Of a stretch of DNA of 52,673 nucleotides, positions 29,421 through 38,866 are shown piece by piece. The notes under the pieces were generated by a model that was not told the DNA's origin, did not search any database, and was given only the letters and a program-made list of their open reading frames with translations. The DNA is from an uncultured Hymenobacter sp. (GTDB lineage: Bacteria; Bacteroidota; Bacteroidia; Cytophagales; Hymenobacteraceae): assembly GCA_913778455.1 (NCBI GenBank), contig CAJYVK010000156.1:1-52673 (forward strand), given 5' to 3'. Every line of letters begins with the position of its first letter. The first letter of the stretch is position 1. The position numbers and the translations under genes are program-made.

Positions 29421-31116
29421 ATTTTGAAGTTCCCGCCGCCTTGCGGGCGCTTGCGGCCTGCCCGCCCGGCTTCAGCAGCGCGGCGTAGCGGTTGGGGTCG
29501 TTGAGCACGGCCACGGCGGCCTGGATGTTTGGGTCGTCGTTGAAGCCGGCTTCGGTGCGGCCCTTCTCGTAGTAGTAGCGCGAGGCGATTTCTTCTTCCA
29601 GCAGCTCCCGAATTTCGGGCTTAAAGCGCTGCAAGTCGTTGGTTTTATTCGCCGCTACCTTGCGTTTGATGGCATCGAGCTCAGGCTTGACGTCGTCGTA
29701 GTGCTTGTCTTCTTTCACCTTCTTGGTGAGGTCGGTCAACGAGCGTTCAGCATCGGTGCTGTAGTTGATGTTTTTACCTTGCAGATAAGTTATAAATCTC
29801 TGGTAATCAGCGTCCGACAGCCTGAAATCCCGAGCCGGGGCAATAGTGGCATGCTCAACCCGGTAGCGCGTAGCGTAGTCGAAAAGGTAGCCTTTTTGCA
29901 GCAGCACGCGGGTGATGTCGGCAATTTCGCGGTCCTGCACGTCGATGTCGGGGGCCACGCCGCCGCCGTCGTACACCGTGCGGCCGGCCTGCGTTTTGAA
30001 GGCCGTGCGTAGCGAGTCAGGAAACTTGCTTAGCGCCCCGTCCTCGGCCCGGTGCGAGTAGTCAATCTCCTGAATGCAGCGCCCGCTGGGAATGTAGTAC
30101 TTAGCGGTAGTCACCTTGAGCTGCGAATTGTAGCTCAGCGGCCGGGTGGCCTGCACGAGCCCCTTGCCGAACGTACGCTCGCCCACCAGCACGGCGCGGT
30201 CGTAGTCCTGCAACACGCCCGATACAATTTCCGAGGCCGAAGCCGAGCGATTACTCGTAATAACGGCCATCGGCATCTGGGTGTCGAGCGGTACGTCAAG
30301 CGCCTTGTAGGTCTTGTTCCACTCCGTCACCTTACCCCGGGTACTCACCACATCCAATCCCTTATCTACGAATAGGTTAGAGATATTGACGGCTTCGTTG
30401 AGCAAACCGCCGGGGTTATCGCGGATGTCAAACACGATTTTCTTCGCGCCCTTCTCCTTCAGCTTTACCACGGCGTTGCGCACCTCCCGGCCCGCATCCA
30501 TCGTGAAGCCACCAAGTTGGAAATAGCCAATGTCGTTGGTGAGCATACCGTAGTAGCGCACGTTATCCACCTGGATCCGGTCGCGGGTTACCTCTATCTC
30601 CACCGGCTTGTCCTGGCCGTAGCGCGTCACCAGCAGCTTCACAATCGAGTTGGCCTGGCCCCGCAGCAGCTTATTGATGTCCGCGCTGCTCTTTTTATCG
30701 ACGTTGATCGTGTTGATAGTCAATATCTCATCGCCGGGCAACAGGCCAGCCTTTTGGGCGGGATAGCCTTCGTAAGCGCTTTGCACCACAAACTTGCCGT
30801 TGCGCTTGGCTACCTCAATCCCAATGCCGCCGTACTGCCCCGTCGTGAGCGTACGGAAGTCCTCAATGTCGTCTTCCGGGATATAGTTGGTATAAGGGTC
30901 CAGCGACTTGAGCATGCCGTCGATACCGGTCTTAACCAGCTTGCCCGGCGTAATCTCGTCCACGTAGTACGTATTGACCTCCTTGAAGAGCGTGGCGAAA
31001 ATGTCGAGATTTTTAGCAATCTCGAAGTAGCGGTCGCTATCGGAGGCCGCCCGAAAGCTCACGAGGCCGAGTGCGCCGAGGCCAAGGGTAACGAGTAGTT
31101 TTTTACGGGTAGTCAT
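29419..31116 (-). CDS. S41-family C-terminal processing peptidase
   Basis: A 565-residue exported serine peptidase. A hydrophobic N-terminus (KLLVTLGLGALGLVSFRAAS) acts as signal or anchor. A helical region follows, then a PDZ domain (TGQYGGIGIEV... about 90-175), then the S41 core with DNPGGLLNEAVNIS, catalytic Ser in TSNRSASASEIVSGVL and Lys in GERTFGKGLVQ. The C-terminal 200 residues are an extra helical domain common in Bacteroidota Ctp proteins. It probably trims periplasmic proteins; its substrates are unknown. It follows rpmH-rnpA on the same strand. Confidence 0.92.
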   Translation of the reverse strand: MTTRKKLLVTLGLGALGLVSFRAASDSDRYFEIAKNLDIFATLFKEVNTYYVDEITPGKLVKTGIDGMLKSLDPYTNYIPEDDIEDFRTLTTGQYGGIGIEVAKRNGKFVVQSAYEGYPAQKAGLLPGDEILTINTINVDKKSSADINKLLRGQANSIVKLLVTRYGQDKPVEIEVTRDRIQVDNVRYYGMLTNDIGYFQLGGFTMDAGREVRNAVVKLKEKGAKKIVFDIRDNPGGLLNEAVNISNLFVDKGLDVVSTRGKVTEWNKTYKALDVPLDTQMPMAVITSNRSASASEIVSGVLQDYDRAVLVGERTFGKGLVQATRPLSYNSQLKVTTAKYYIPSGRCIQEIDYSHRAEDGALSKFPDSLRTAFKTQAGRTVYDGGGVAPDIDVQDREIADITRVLLQKGYLFDYATRYRVEHATIAPARDFRLSDADYQRFITYLQGKNINYSTDAERSLTDLTKKVKEDKHYDDVKPELDAIKRKVAANKTNDLQRFKPEIRELLEEEIASRYYYEKGRTEAGFNDDPNIQAAVAVLNDPNRYAALLKPGGQAASARKAAGTSK

Positions 31117-31229
31117 CGGGCTGGGGAATAGCTGGACGGGAAACGGCTTGTCAGTACGCAGAATTACGCTCTAGGTACTGGCAGTGCCCGCGTTCCGCGG
31201 CTTGTACGCTAGCGTGAAGATAAGGACAA

Positions 31230-31667
31230 CTACGCTGCGCGTTGCACAGCAGATTCTGCCAGCAAACGATTCAACCCGGAAATTAATTTTTTTTCTATCA
31301 GCGCCAGCTCACTTTTTTCCTTACCCGTGTAAAGTAGCCCCAACAGTTCCACCGAATGGCCATTTTCGGCCTCCGTCAGGCGGTGCTTATTGAGACGGTA
31401 CGCCTCGCGCAGCAGGCGCTTGAGCCGGTTGCGGTCCACGGCCCGCTTAAAAGCTCGCTTGGGCACCGTAATGAGTACCTGCGGCGGGGCGGTGGTACGC
31501 GCCGGGGCCACCACCCAAGTAAGGCGCAGCGGATATACCCCCAGCGAAGGATTTTGCCGGTTGAAAAGCTGCTCAATGCGCTTTTTGCTGCACAGGTGTT
31601 CCTCCTTGGGAAACGTGTAGCGCCGGCTGGCCGGCAGTGGCTGGCTGGGCACGGTGGGCTCGTCCAC
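31230..31667 (-). CDS. rnpA: Ribonuclease P protein component
   Basis: Basic protein subunit of RNase P, which trims tRNA 5' leaders. The 145 residues contain the diagnostic RNR segment KRAFKRAVDRNRLKRLLREAYR (about 86-107) and an N-terminal FPKEEHLCSKKRIEQLF. It lies downstream of rpmH on the same strand, the conserved bacterial order, though 151 bp separate them and the gap holds an 11-bp inverted repeat. The ATG at 31667 gives a slightly long N-terminus, and later starts are possible. Confidence 0.93.
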   Translation of the reverse strand: MDEPTVPSQPLPASRRYTFPKEEHLCSKKRIEQLFNRQNPSLGVYPLRLTWVVAPARTTAPPQVLITVPKRAFKRAVDRNRLKRLLREAYRLNKHRLTEAENGHSVELLGLLYTGKEKSELALIEKKLISGLNRLLAESAVQRAA

Positions 31668-31691
31668 GGTTATGACTAATTAAAATAGCGA

Positions 31692-31756
31692 AGCCGCATT
31701 GTAGCGGCAGCAGCTCCTGGCAATACCAGAAAACAACCTGCCCCGACAATGCGGCT
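31692..31756. repeat. 11-bp inverted repeat between rpmH and rnpA
   Basis: AGCCGCATTGT (31692-31702) and ACAATGCGGCT (31746-31756) are exact inverse complements spanning 43 nt. It may be an RNA hairpin acting as attenuator or processing site between the two genes. I see no T-tract. Confidence 0.5.
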
Positions 31757-31818
31757 ACCTTCTAGCTGAGGGCCACTTACGCCCCCCGCCATCAGCTATG
31801 TGCTAACAGCTTAAGATA

Positions 31819-31977
31819 CTAGCGCTTGTGACGGCCTTCGTCCGATACGGTGAGGCGCTTGCGGCCTTTGGCGCGACGACGGGCCAGTACGTTGCGGCCG
31901 TTAGCGGTTTCCATACGGTTGCGGAAACCGTGCTTGTTGCGGCGCTTGCGCTGCGAGGGTTGATAGGTACGTTTCAT
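31819..31977 (-). CDS. rpmH: 50S ribosomal protein L34
   Basis: A 52-residue strongly basic protein, [20 protein letters not shown] followed by [20 protein letters not shown] and a short tail. This is the unmistakable L34 sequence. It is easily overlooked because of its size. It has an excellent promoter immediately upstream and is followed by rnpA, as in most bacteria. Confidence 0.98.
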   Translation of the reverse strand: MKRTYQPSQRKRRNKHGFRNRMETANGRNVLARRRAKGRKRLTVSDEGRHKR

Positions 31978-32004
31978 GTCTGGTCAAATTGCGAGTTGGG
32001 CCGG

Positions 32005-32035
32005 CAAAGGTACGGGTTTCCTTTTACAATAGCAA
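32005..32035 (-). promoter_or_regulatory. rpmH promoter
   Basis: Minus strand: TTG (32035-32033), a 20-nt spacer, then TACCTTTG (32012-32005). The predicted start is about 20 nt before the rpmH ATG. It matches the tRNA-Leu promoter in spacing and -7 sequence. Confidence 0.85.
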
Positions 32036-32180
32036 GGGGCGGGCGAAACGGGGCGGTATTCTGCCAACTGGGTGCCCGGGGTATTGTCCCAATTGGCGAG
32101 GCTGCGTAAAAAGCCTCCCGATCAGTCACAAGAAGCACCCCCGCGCTTTACATTGCCGGTCGCTTTCTCCTTGCCCCCGC

Positions 32181-33917
32181 ATGACCTACTACCACATTTC
32201 CTTCGAGAACCCGCTTACGTTTTACCTGCAAGTGCAGCTCATGGTGGAGGTGCCCGCCGAGGCTGACGCCCCGCTGGCCTTGCAGCTGCCCGCCTGGCGC
32301 CCCGGCCGCTACGAGCTGCAAAACTTCGGGCAAAAGATTCAGCGCGTAGAAGTCAGCGACGCCGAAACCGACGAGCCCCTGCCCTACCGCAAGACCACCA
32401 AGGACCGCTGGGAAGTGCCCGGGGCGGCGGGCCGCAGCGTACGCGTGCGCTACAACTTTTATGCGCACCAGATGGATGCTGGCGGCTCATGGCTCGATGC
32501 TACCCAGCTGTACCTCAACCCGGTGCAGGCACTTATGTACGCCGAAGGCCAGCAGGACGCGCCGTGCCAGCTAACGCTTGACCTGCCCGTAGGCTGGCGG
32601 CTGGCCTGCGGCCTGCCCCAGACGCTCCCCAATACCTTACAAGCCAGCAATTTCGACCAATTGGCCGATGCGCCGCTCATTGCCAGCCCCACCATTCAGC
32701 ACCAACAGTACGAGGCGGGCGGCTTGCCTTTCCATGTGTGGGCGCAGGGCGAGGAGGCCGTCCTAGATTGGCCCCGGCTACTGGCCAACTTCAAGGCATT
32801 TTCGGAGGAGCAGCTAACGCTGTTCGGCGGCTTCCCGGTGCAGGATTACCACTTCCTCAACCAATTTCTGCCCTACAAGCACTACCACGGCGTGGAGCAT
32901 CACAACTCGACGGTCATCACGCTGGGGCCAGCCGAGCTGCTGATGCACGAGGTACTGTACAAGGAACTGCTGGGCATAAGCTGCCATGAGCTGTTCCATA
33001 CTTGGAACATCAAGGCCATCCGGCCGGCCGAGATGCAGCCCTACGACTACGCCCGCGAAAATTATTTCCGCACCTGCTACCTCGCCGAGGGTGTCACGAC
33101 TTACTACGGGGAGTACCTGCTGGCTCGCAGCAAGGTGCGCACGCCCGCCCAGTATTTTGAGGAGCTGAACATCGTGCTGCGCAAGCACTACGACGACGCG
33201 GGCGGCCAGAACCTCTCGCTGGCCGATGCCAGCATGGACCTTTGGCTCGACGGCTACAAGCCCGGGGTGCCCGACCGCAAGGTGAGCGTCTACCACAAGG
33301 GCGCCCTCACAGCACTCCTGCTTGACCTCACCATCCGGCAGCTGCACGGCCACGCCCGTAGCCTCGACGATGTGATGCGCCGCCTCTACGAGGACTTTGG
33401 TAAAACCGGCATCGGCTACACCGAAGACGACTATGCCCGCATCGTGGGCGAGGTAGCCGGCCGCAAAATGCAGGTGTACTTCGACAAGTTTATCAACGGC
33501 ACGGCCCCCTTGCAGGAGCCGCTCGACAAAGCCCTGCGCACAGTCGGCTGCCAGCTGGTAGCTTACGAAAACGCCTCGGCCTCGGAGGGTATCTTCGGCT
33601 TCCGCACGGTACTGAAAAACGAGCGCACGGAGGTAACGTACATCTGGCCGGGCTCGCCGGCCGCTACCGCCCTCACCGTCGATGATGAAATTATAGCCGT
33701 CAACGGCCGCCGCGTTGAAGCAAATCTGCAAAGTCTACTCAGCACCGGCGCACCGCATTACGAGCTGGCCGTCTTCCGCCAGAGCCGGCTGCTCGTCGTA
33801 GAACTGGCAGCGCTACCCGCTGCTACGTTCGGCGTCCGGTACGCCGTGGAGAAGCTCGCCGAGGCCGACGAAGCTCAGAAGACCGGCTTCCGGAAGTGGC
33901 TGAGCTGGGAGTTTTAA
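32181..33917 (+). CDS. M61-family metallopeptidase with PDZ domain (glycyl aminopeptidase type)
   Basis: A 578-residue peptidase from the ATG at 32181 (MTYYHISFENPLTFYLQVQL). An N-terminal beta domain is followed by a gluzincin core with zinc motif HELFH (269-273) and the third ligand Glu in YLAEGVTTYYGEYLLA (about 304). A PDZ domain (GIFGFRTVLKNE...DEIIAVNGRRVE) sits at the C-terminus. These are the features of family M61, whose characterised members prefer N-terminal glycine. No signal peptide is seen with this start. Earlier in-frame starts would overlap the rpmH promoter and add unlike sequence. It is followed after 16 bp by a lipoprotein gene on the same strand. Confidence 0.9.
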   Translation: MTYYHISFENPLTFYLQVQLMVEVPAEADAPLALQLPAWRPGRYELQNFGQKIQRVEVSDAETDEPLPYRKTTKDRWEVPGAAGRSVRVRYNFYAHQMDAGGSWLDATQLYLNPVQALMYAEGQQDAPCQLTLDLPVGWRLACGLPQTLPNTLQASNFDQLADAPLIASPTIQHQQYEAGGLPFHVWAQGEEAVLDWPRLLANFKAFSEEQLTLFGGFPVQDYHFLNQFLPYKHYHGVEHHNSTVITLGPAELLMHEVLYKELLGISCHELFHTWNIKAIRPAEMQPYDYARENYFRTCYLAEGVTTYYGEYLLARSKVRTPAQYFEELNIVLRKHYDDAGGQNLSLADASMDLWLDGYKPGVPDRKVSVYHKGALTALLLDLTIRQLHGHARSLDDVMRRLYEDFGKTGIGYTEDDYARIVGEVAGRKMQVYFDKFINGTAPLQEPLDKALRTVGCQLVAYENASASEGIFGFRTVLKNERTEVTYIWPGSPAATALTVDDEIIAVNGRRVEANLQSLLSTGAPHYELAVFRQSRLLVVELAALPAATFGVRYAVEKLAEADEAQKTGFRKWLSWEF

Positions 33918-33933
33918 AACGCCGACCTGACGA

Positions 33934-34761
33934 ATGAAACGAATCTTGCAGGGTTCAGCGATACTGGCTGGTATAGCCGGGCTACTGGCTAGTTGCCACG
34001 CCGACCCGCCCGCGAGCGTCAGCGTACCCGTGCCAACCCGGAGGATTGAGCGCAGGGTAGTGCTTGATACGACGCGCCTACGAGAAATAAAGGATAGCCT
34101 TGCCGTCCTGGCCGGGGCTTCGGATACCTTTCGGGCCAGCAACGGGCGGGTATTTCACATGGAAAAAAGTTCGGAGGCGCACTATGAGGCCGTTGGCCCT
34201 CCGAGCCGAGAGCACGCGTTGCCGGCCGATTCTGCGGCCGCTCTGGTAGCCGAATCGACCTTTCTGCAAATGGCCCAAGGCCAGGTGTGGCGTAAAGCCG
34301 ATACGCTGTTTTTCCGCACGAGTAATGGTCACACTAGCTGGCTGCACGACGGGCCAACTTATCAGGATGCCGACGATAGCTACGAGCAGTACCGCTTCCT
34401 CGCTACGCTACCCGAAATTCGGCAATGGCTGCTTGAAGTCGGGCAGTGGGAAGGTCGGCACTACCTGCTCATCGATCAGCAAACCGGCCAGCGCACCAGG
34501 CTCATCAGCTACCCCGTGCTCTCCCCCGACCGCCGGCGCTTCGCTTGTGCTAACTCCGACCCCACGGGTTATTCGCTGAATGGCCTGCAAGTGTGGCAAA
34601 AGCCGGCTGGTAACCCCCCTCGATTAGTATGGCAACGTCTCAGTAATGCCATTCAGCCTGGCCTAGCAGCGTGTTCGCCCCGCTGGCAAGACCCGAATAC
34701 CTTGCTTTTCTACGAGGACTTTATTACCGCGGGCCGTTATATGCGGCTGAATTTACAGTAA
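33934..34761 (+). CDS. Putative lipoprotein of unknown function
   Basis: A 275-residue protein whose first 21 residues (MKRILQGSAILAGIAGLLASC) end in a lipobox LASC, so it should be lipidated and exported. The rest has no domain I recognise. It includes TWLHDGPTYQDADDSYEQYRF and a C-terminal part of WD/beta-propeller flavour (SPDRRRFACANSDPTGYSLNGLQVW, ACSPRWQDPNTLLFYED) that looks like a few beta-blades. It lies 16 bp after the M61 peptidase and probably shares its transcript, ending at a hairpin terminator. Confidence 0.75.
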   Translation: MKRILQGSAILAGIAGLLASCHADPPASVSVPVPTRRIERRVVLDTTRLREIKDSLAVLAGASDTFRASNGRVFHMEKSSEAHYEAVGPPSREHALPADSAAALVAESTFLQMAQGQVWRKADTLFFRTSNGHTSWLHDGPTYQDADDSYEQYRFLATLPEIRQWLLEVGQWEGRHYLLIDQQTGQRTRLISYPVLSPDRRRFACANSDPTGYSLNGLQVWQKPAGNPPRLVWQRLSNAIQPGLAACSPRWQDPNTLLFYEDFITAGRYMRLNLQ

Positions 34762-34808
34762 CTGAAAGAGGCACTACCAAACGAATCTGGCAGCGCCTCT
34801 TTTCAGTT
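34760..34808 (+). terminator. Hairpin terminator after the lipoprotein gene
   Basis: AACTGAAAGAGGC pairs with GCCTCTTTTCAGTT, beginning at the stop codon itself. The T-rich right arm provides the tract. Confidence 0.75.
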
Positions 34809-34910
34809 ACCGTCACGCATTAAGATCGGTGTGGCTACCCGGGCCTTTAGAGGGGCTATTGGTACCTATCAACATCGGGTTGTTGCCCTGCGGATAGAAA
34901 AACAACGAAA

Positions 34911-34945
34911 GAAAAAAAGCTACCCACGAGGGTAGCTTTTTTTCT
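34911..34945. terminator. Second intrinsic terminator, symmetric
   Basis: AAAAAAAGCTACCC pairs with GGGTAGCTTTTTTT around ACGA. It serves the plus-strand lipoprotein transcript and, in reverse, anything entering from the right. The 100 bp before it hold nothing I can name. Confidence 0.85.
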
Positions 34946-34974
34946 TCTCAAAGCGAATTATAAAGGTAGTGCGG

Positions 34975-35041
34975 GCCAGTCAGCCCGCCGCAAACTGGCG
35001 GGCATATCCCCGAAATCCGTTTAATCCGTTAAATCTGCGGT
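34975..35041 (-). repeat. Dispersed ACCGCAGATTTAAC element, copy 3
   Basis: On the minus strand: ACCGCAGATTTAACGG, GATTAAACG, GATTTCGGGGATATGCCCGCC, then a GC-rich end reading TTTGCGGCGGGCTGAC. It starts 6 bp after the stop codon of the minus-strand gene at 35048-35296 and shares the preceding CTAG with copies 1 and 4. Confidence 0.85.
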
Positions 35042-35047
35042 CTAGGT

Positions 35048-35296
35048 TTAGTGCTTGGCGTCACCGCCTTTGCCAACTTTACCGCCAGCTACCGACATGG
35101 GGTGGTTACCCTGCGGGTTGTTGCGAATGTTATTCACACCGTGGCCGGCGCTATTCCCGTCGGTGGTGTTGCCGTGGGCCGATACGTCCATGGTATTCGG
35201 GCTCTGCACCTGGGTGCTTTTACGCTTGGTATTAGCAGCCGGATTTACGGACGTTTTATCGTTGGTGAGGTCGGTTTCTTTTTTGGCGAGTGACAT
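35048..35296 (-). CDS. Small disordered hydrophilic protein
   Basis: An 82-residue product starting MSLAKKETDLTNDKTSVNPA and ending GGKVGKGGDAKH. It is rich in Asn, Gly, Lys, Thr and His, almost lacks hydrophobic residues and has no cysteine, tryptophan, tyrosine or phenylalanine. It is probably intrinsically disordered, in the manner of small stress or DNA-associated proteins. I recognise no family. It has an ATG start, codon use like its neighbours, and is followed closely by the dispersed element. The alternative that it is not expressed cannot be excluded. Confidence 0.6.
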   Translation of the reverse strand: MSLAKKETDLTNDKTSVNPAANTKRKSTQVQSPNTMDVSAHGNTTDGNSAGHGVNNIRNNPQGNHPMSVAGGKVGKGGDAKH

Positions 35297-35298
35297 GG

Positions 35299-35344
35299 CG
35301 GGAAAGGAAAAGAGTGGAGCGTTATTGCTCTTCCTTTTACCCGC
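35299..35344 (-). terminator. Possible hairpin after the TlpA-like gene
   Basis: GCGGGAAAGGAA and TTCCTTTTACCCGC form an imperfect stem containing the inner pair AGAG/CTCT. It lies downstream of the thioredoxin-like gene and before the small gene's start. Weak evidence. Confidence 0.4.
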
Positions 35345-35381
35345 TTCCGCTCGCTGGGGTTACGGCTGGCCTGATAGGCTT

Positions 35382-35987
35382 CTAGTGAGCCGCCAGCTTT
35401 TCGAGCGCGGCCCGAAACTCCGGCGTATCGTAGTCGGCCATGCCATCGTGGCGGTCGGCCACCCGGCCGCTGGGCGTGAGGATGACGGTGGACGGGATAG
35501 ACGGCGAATCGAAGGGCGCGGGCAGCGCCGCGGCCGGAAAAAACACCGGCATTGTGTAGCCTTTACGCTTGAGCAGGGCGCGCGCCTTGTTGGGGTTGGC
35601 ATCGAGCGAGATGAGCACGAAAGCCACCTTACTCGTATCCGTTTTTTGATACAGCGCCTGCAAGCCCGGCATTTCGGCCAGGCAGGGAGGGCACCAACTG
35701 GCCCACAGGTTCACCAGCACTACTTTCCCTTTGAATTGACGCAAATTGGCCGGGCGACCGTCGAGCGTGAGCAAGGGTAGCGGATGCGGGTAATCAGTAC
35801 GCAGACTGACCGGCTGCGCGGCTATGCTAGCTGGGAGCGTGGGAGGCGTAGCGTGCCACAGGCCGGTAGCCAGCAGCCCGCGCTGCAAGGAACTCACTAC
35901 CGGGAGGCGTAGATCGGTACCCATCACCAACGCGAAGGCACTCAGAAATAAGATTTCACCACGGTTTTTTCGCAGCCAGCTTGGCAT
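35382..35987 (-). CDS. TlpA-like membrane-anchored thioredoxin
   Basis: A 201-residue exported redox protein. One N-terminal membrane segment (GEILFLSAFALVMGTDLRL) is followed from about residue 65 by a TlpA/ResA-type thioredoxin fold with active site NLWASWCPPCLAEMP (CxxC). SIPSTVILTPSGRV contains the cis-proline. Proteins of this kind reduce periplasmic disulfides, for example in cytochrome maturation. No cytochrome or Ccs/Ccm gene is nearby, so the partner is unknown. There is a terminator upstream for the PfkB gene, so it has its own promoter, which I could not identify. Confidence 0.88.
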   Translation of the reverse strand: MPSWLRKNRGEILFLSAFALVMGTDLRLPVVSSLQRGLLATGLWHATPPTLPASIAAQPVSLRTDYPHPLPLLTLDGRPANLRQFKGKVVLVNLWASWCPPCLAEMPGLQALYQKTDTSKVAFVLISLDANPNKARALLKRKGYTMPVFFPAAALPAPFDSPSIPSTVILTPSGRVADRHDGMADYDTPEFRAALEKLAAH

Positions 35988-36018
35988 AGATTAACAGATT
36001 CGTTAAGTAAAATAAAAA

Positions 36019-36052
36019 ACCGTCATGCTGCGGCAAGCTCAGCATGACGGTT
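36019..36052 (-). terminator. Intrinsic terminator after the PfkB-family kinase
   Basis: CCGTCATGCTG pairs with CAGCATGACGG-type sequence around GCGGCAAGCT. On the minus strand it is followed by TTTTTTATTTT. Confidence 0.85.
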
Positions 36053-36074
36053 CTATACTCTTTTGTCTAGATAC

Positions 36075-37004
36075 TTACGCTACGACGCCGGCTGGCTGCA
36101 CGCGCACCAGCTCTTCAAATTGAGCTTCGCGGGCTTCGATTTCTTCCTGGGTGAGGTTAAGCAGACGCTCGGTGCCGAATTTCTCCACGCAGAACGAGGC
36201 CATCGCCGAGCCGTGGATGACGGCCCGCTTCATGTTCTCGAACGAGCAGTCGTCGGTCGCCGCGATGTGGCCGATGAGGCCGCCCGCGAAGGTGTCGCCC
36301 GCGCCGGTGGGGTCGAATACCTCTTCCAGCGGCAGGGCCGGGGCGTAGAACACCTTATTTTTGTGAAAGAGCAGGGCACCGTGCTCACCCTTCTTGATAA
36401 TCAAGAACTTGGGGCCAAAAGCCAGGATTTTACGGGCTGCCTTTACCAGCGAGTACTCGCCGGAAAGCTGCCGGGCTTCCTCGTCGTTGATGCTGAGCAC
36501 GTCTACCATTTCAATGGTAGCCAGCAACTCATCGGGAGCCGAGTCCATCCAGAAATTCATGGTGTCGAGCACGATGAGCTTGGGGCGATTGACGAGGCGC
36601 TGAATGACAAGACGCTGCACCTGGGGGGCCAGGTTGCCGAGCATCAGGTACTTGCAATCCTGGTAAGCGTCGGGGATAATGGGGTCAAACGAGCCGAGCA
36701 CGTTGAGCTCGGTGGTGATGGTCTCGCGCGAGTTGAGGTCCTTGTTATACTTCCCCGACCAGAAAAACGACTTCTCCTCGGCCTTGATCTGCAAGCCTTT
36801 GGTATCAACGCCGTGCTCTTCTAGAGTCAGGATATCGGCCTGCGGAAAGTCGCCGCCCACCACGGCCACCAGATTCACCGGCTTGGTTGAATACGAAGCC
36901 GAAAGGCTGATGTAGGTAGCCGCGCCACCGATAATCTTATCGGTTTTGCCGAAGGGAGTTTCCAGGGCGTCGAAGGCCACGGAGCCGATAACGAGCAGAC
37001 TCAT
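36075..37004 (-). CDS. PfkB-family carbohydrate/nucleoside kinase
   Basis: A 309-residue ribokinase-type kinase. The N-terminal substrate-binding fold carries GGAATYISLSASY, and the C-terminal motif DPTGAGDTFAGGLIGH holds the catalytic Asp and anion hole. VDVLSINDEEARQLSG is the typical middle signature. The substrate may be a sugar or a nucleoside; the sequence alone does not decide, though Bacteroidota homologues of this kind are usually annotated only as sugar kinases. It is monocistronic, with a terminator downstream and tRNA-His upstream on the same strand. Confidence 0.9.
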   Translation of the reverse strand: MSLLVIGSVAFDALETPFGKTDKIIGGAATYISLSASYSTKPVNLVAVVGGDFPQADILTLEEHGVDTKGLQIKAEEKSFFWSGKYNKDLNSRETITTELNVLGSFDPIIPDAYQDCKYLMLGNLAPQVQRLVIQRLVNRPKLIVLDTMNFWMDSAPDELLATIEMVDVLSINDEEARQLSGEYSLVKAARKILAFGPKFLIIKKGEHGALLFHKNKVFYAPALPLEEVFDPTGAGDTFAGGLIGHIAATDDCSFENMKRAVIHGSAMASFCVEKFGTERLLNLTQEEIEAREAQFEELVRVQPAGVVA

Positions 37005-37066
37005 TGCGGGTAGTTTGGGTAAAAAGAAAAAAAGCTACTAGGCTGGGTGTGCAACTATGCAAATAA

Positions 37067-37101
37067 CAAAAAAAGTCCCCGGATTTGCATCCGGGGACTT
37101 T
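37067..37101 (-). terminator. Intrinsic terminator after tRNA-His
   Basis: AAAGTCCCCGGAT and ATCCGGGGACTTT form a 13-bp perfect stem around TTGC. On the minus strand it ends in seven T. It starts 7 nt past the tRNA. Confidence 0.92.
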
Positions 37102-37107
37102 GCTGCG

Positions 37108-37182
<75 letters not shown>

Positions 37183-37201
37183 GTGTGGTGATTTGTGGGT
37201 G

Positions 37202-37231
37202 CAAAGATACAAGTCGAATGCTTCCGCGCAA
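37202..37231 (-). promoter_or_regulatory. tRNA-His promoter
   Basis: Minus strand: TTG (37231-37229), a 19-nt spacer, then TATCTTTG (37209-37202), an exact consensus match. The predicted start is about 13 nt before the tRNA. Confidence 0.88.
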
Positions 37232-37352
37232 GGTTTTGGCAAAAAAATATTGCACCCGGCCGCGTAACCCGCTCCCCGGCCCCTCCCCTGCGCGAGAGAG
37301 GCCAGGACTGGAGTTTGCGTCCCACGCAGCAAAATTGCCCGACCTTTGCGGT

Positions 37353-38768
<1,416 letters not shown>

Positions 38769-38790
38769 GCTTAATTATCCTACAAAAACG

Positions 38791-38835
38791 GAAACCCACC
38801 CGTTGTACCTCACTTTGTGCGGCACGATGGGTGGG
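38791..38835 (+). terminator. Probable terminator after the helicase gene
   Basis: AAACCCACCC and GGGTGGGTTTT form a stem around about 25 nt, with T-rich right arm ending TTTTC. It lies between converging helicase and aquaporin genes. Confidence 0.65.
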
Positions 38836-38866
38836 TTTTCGTGTAGGCGCTGCCGGATTAGTCGCG

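Noticed and set aside
31819..32035. Replication origin near rpmH
   Set aside because: rpmH-rnpA can lie near oriC in some bacteria, but there is no dnaA, gidA or DnaA-box cluster here.
32814..33731. 305-codon open frame opposite the M61 peptidase
   Set aside because: Antisense shadow; the plus-strand frame has the zinc site and PDZ domain.
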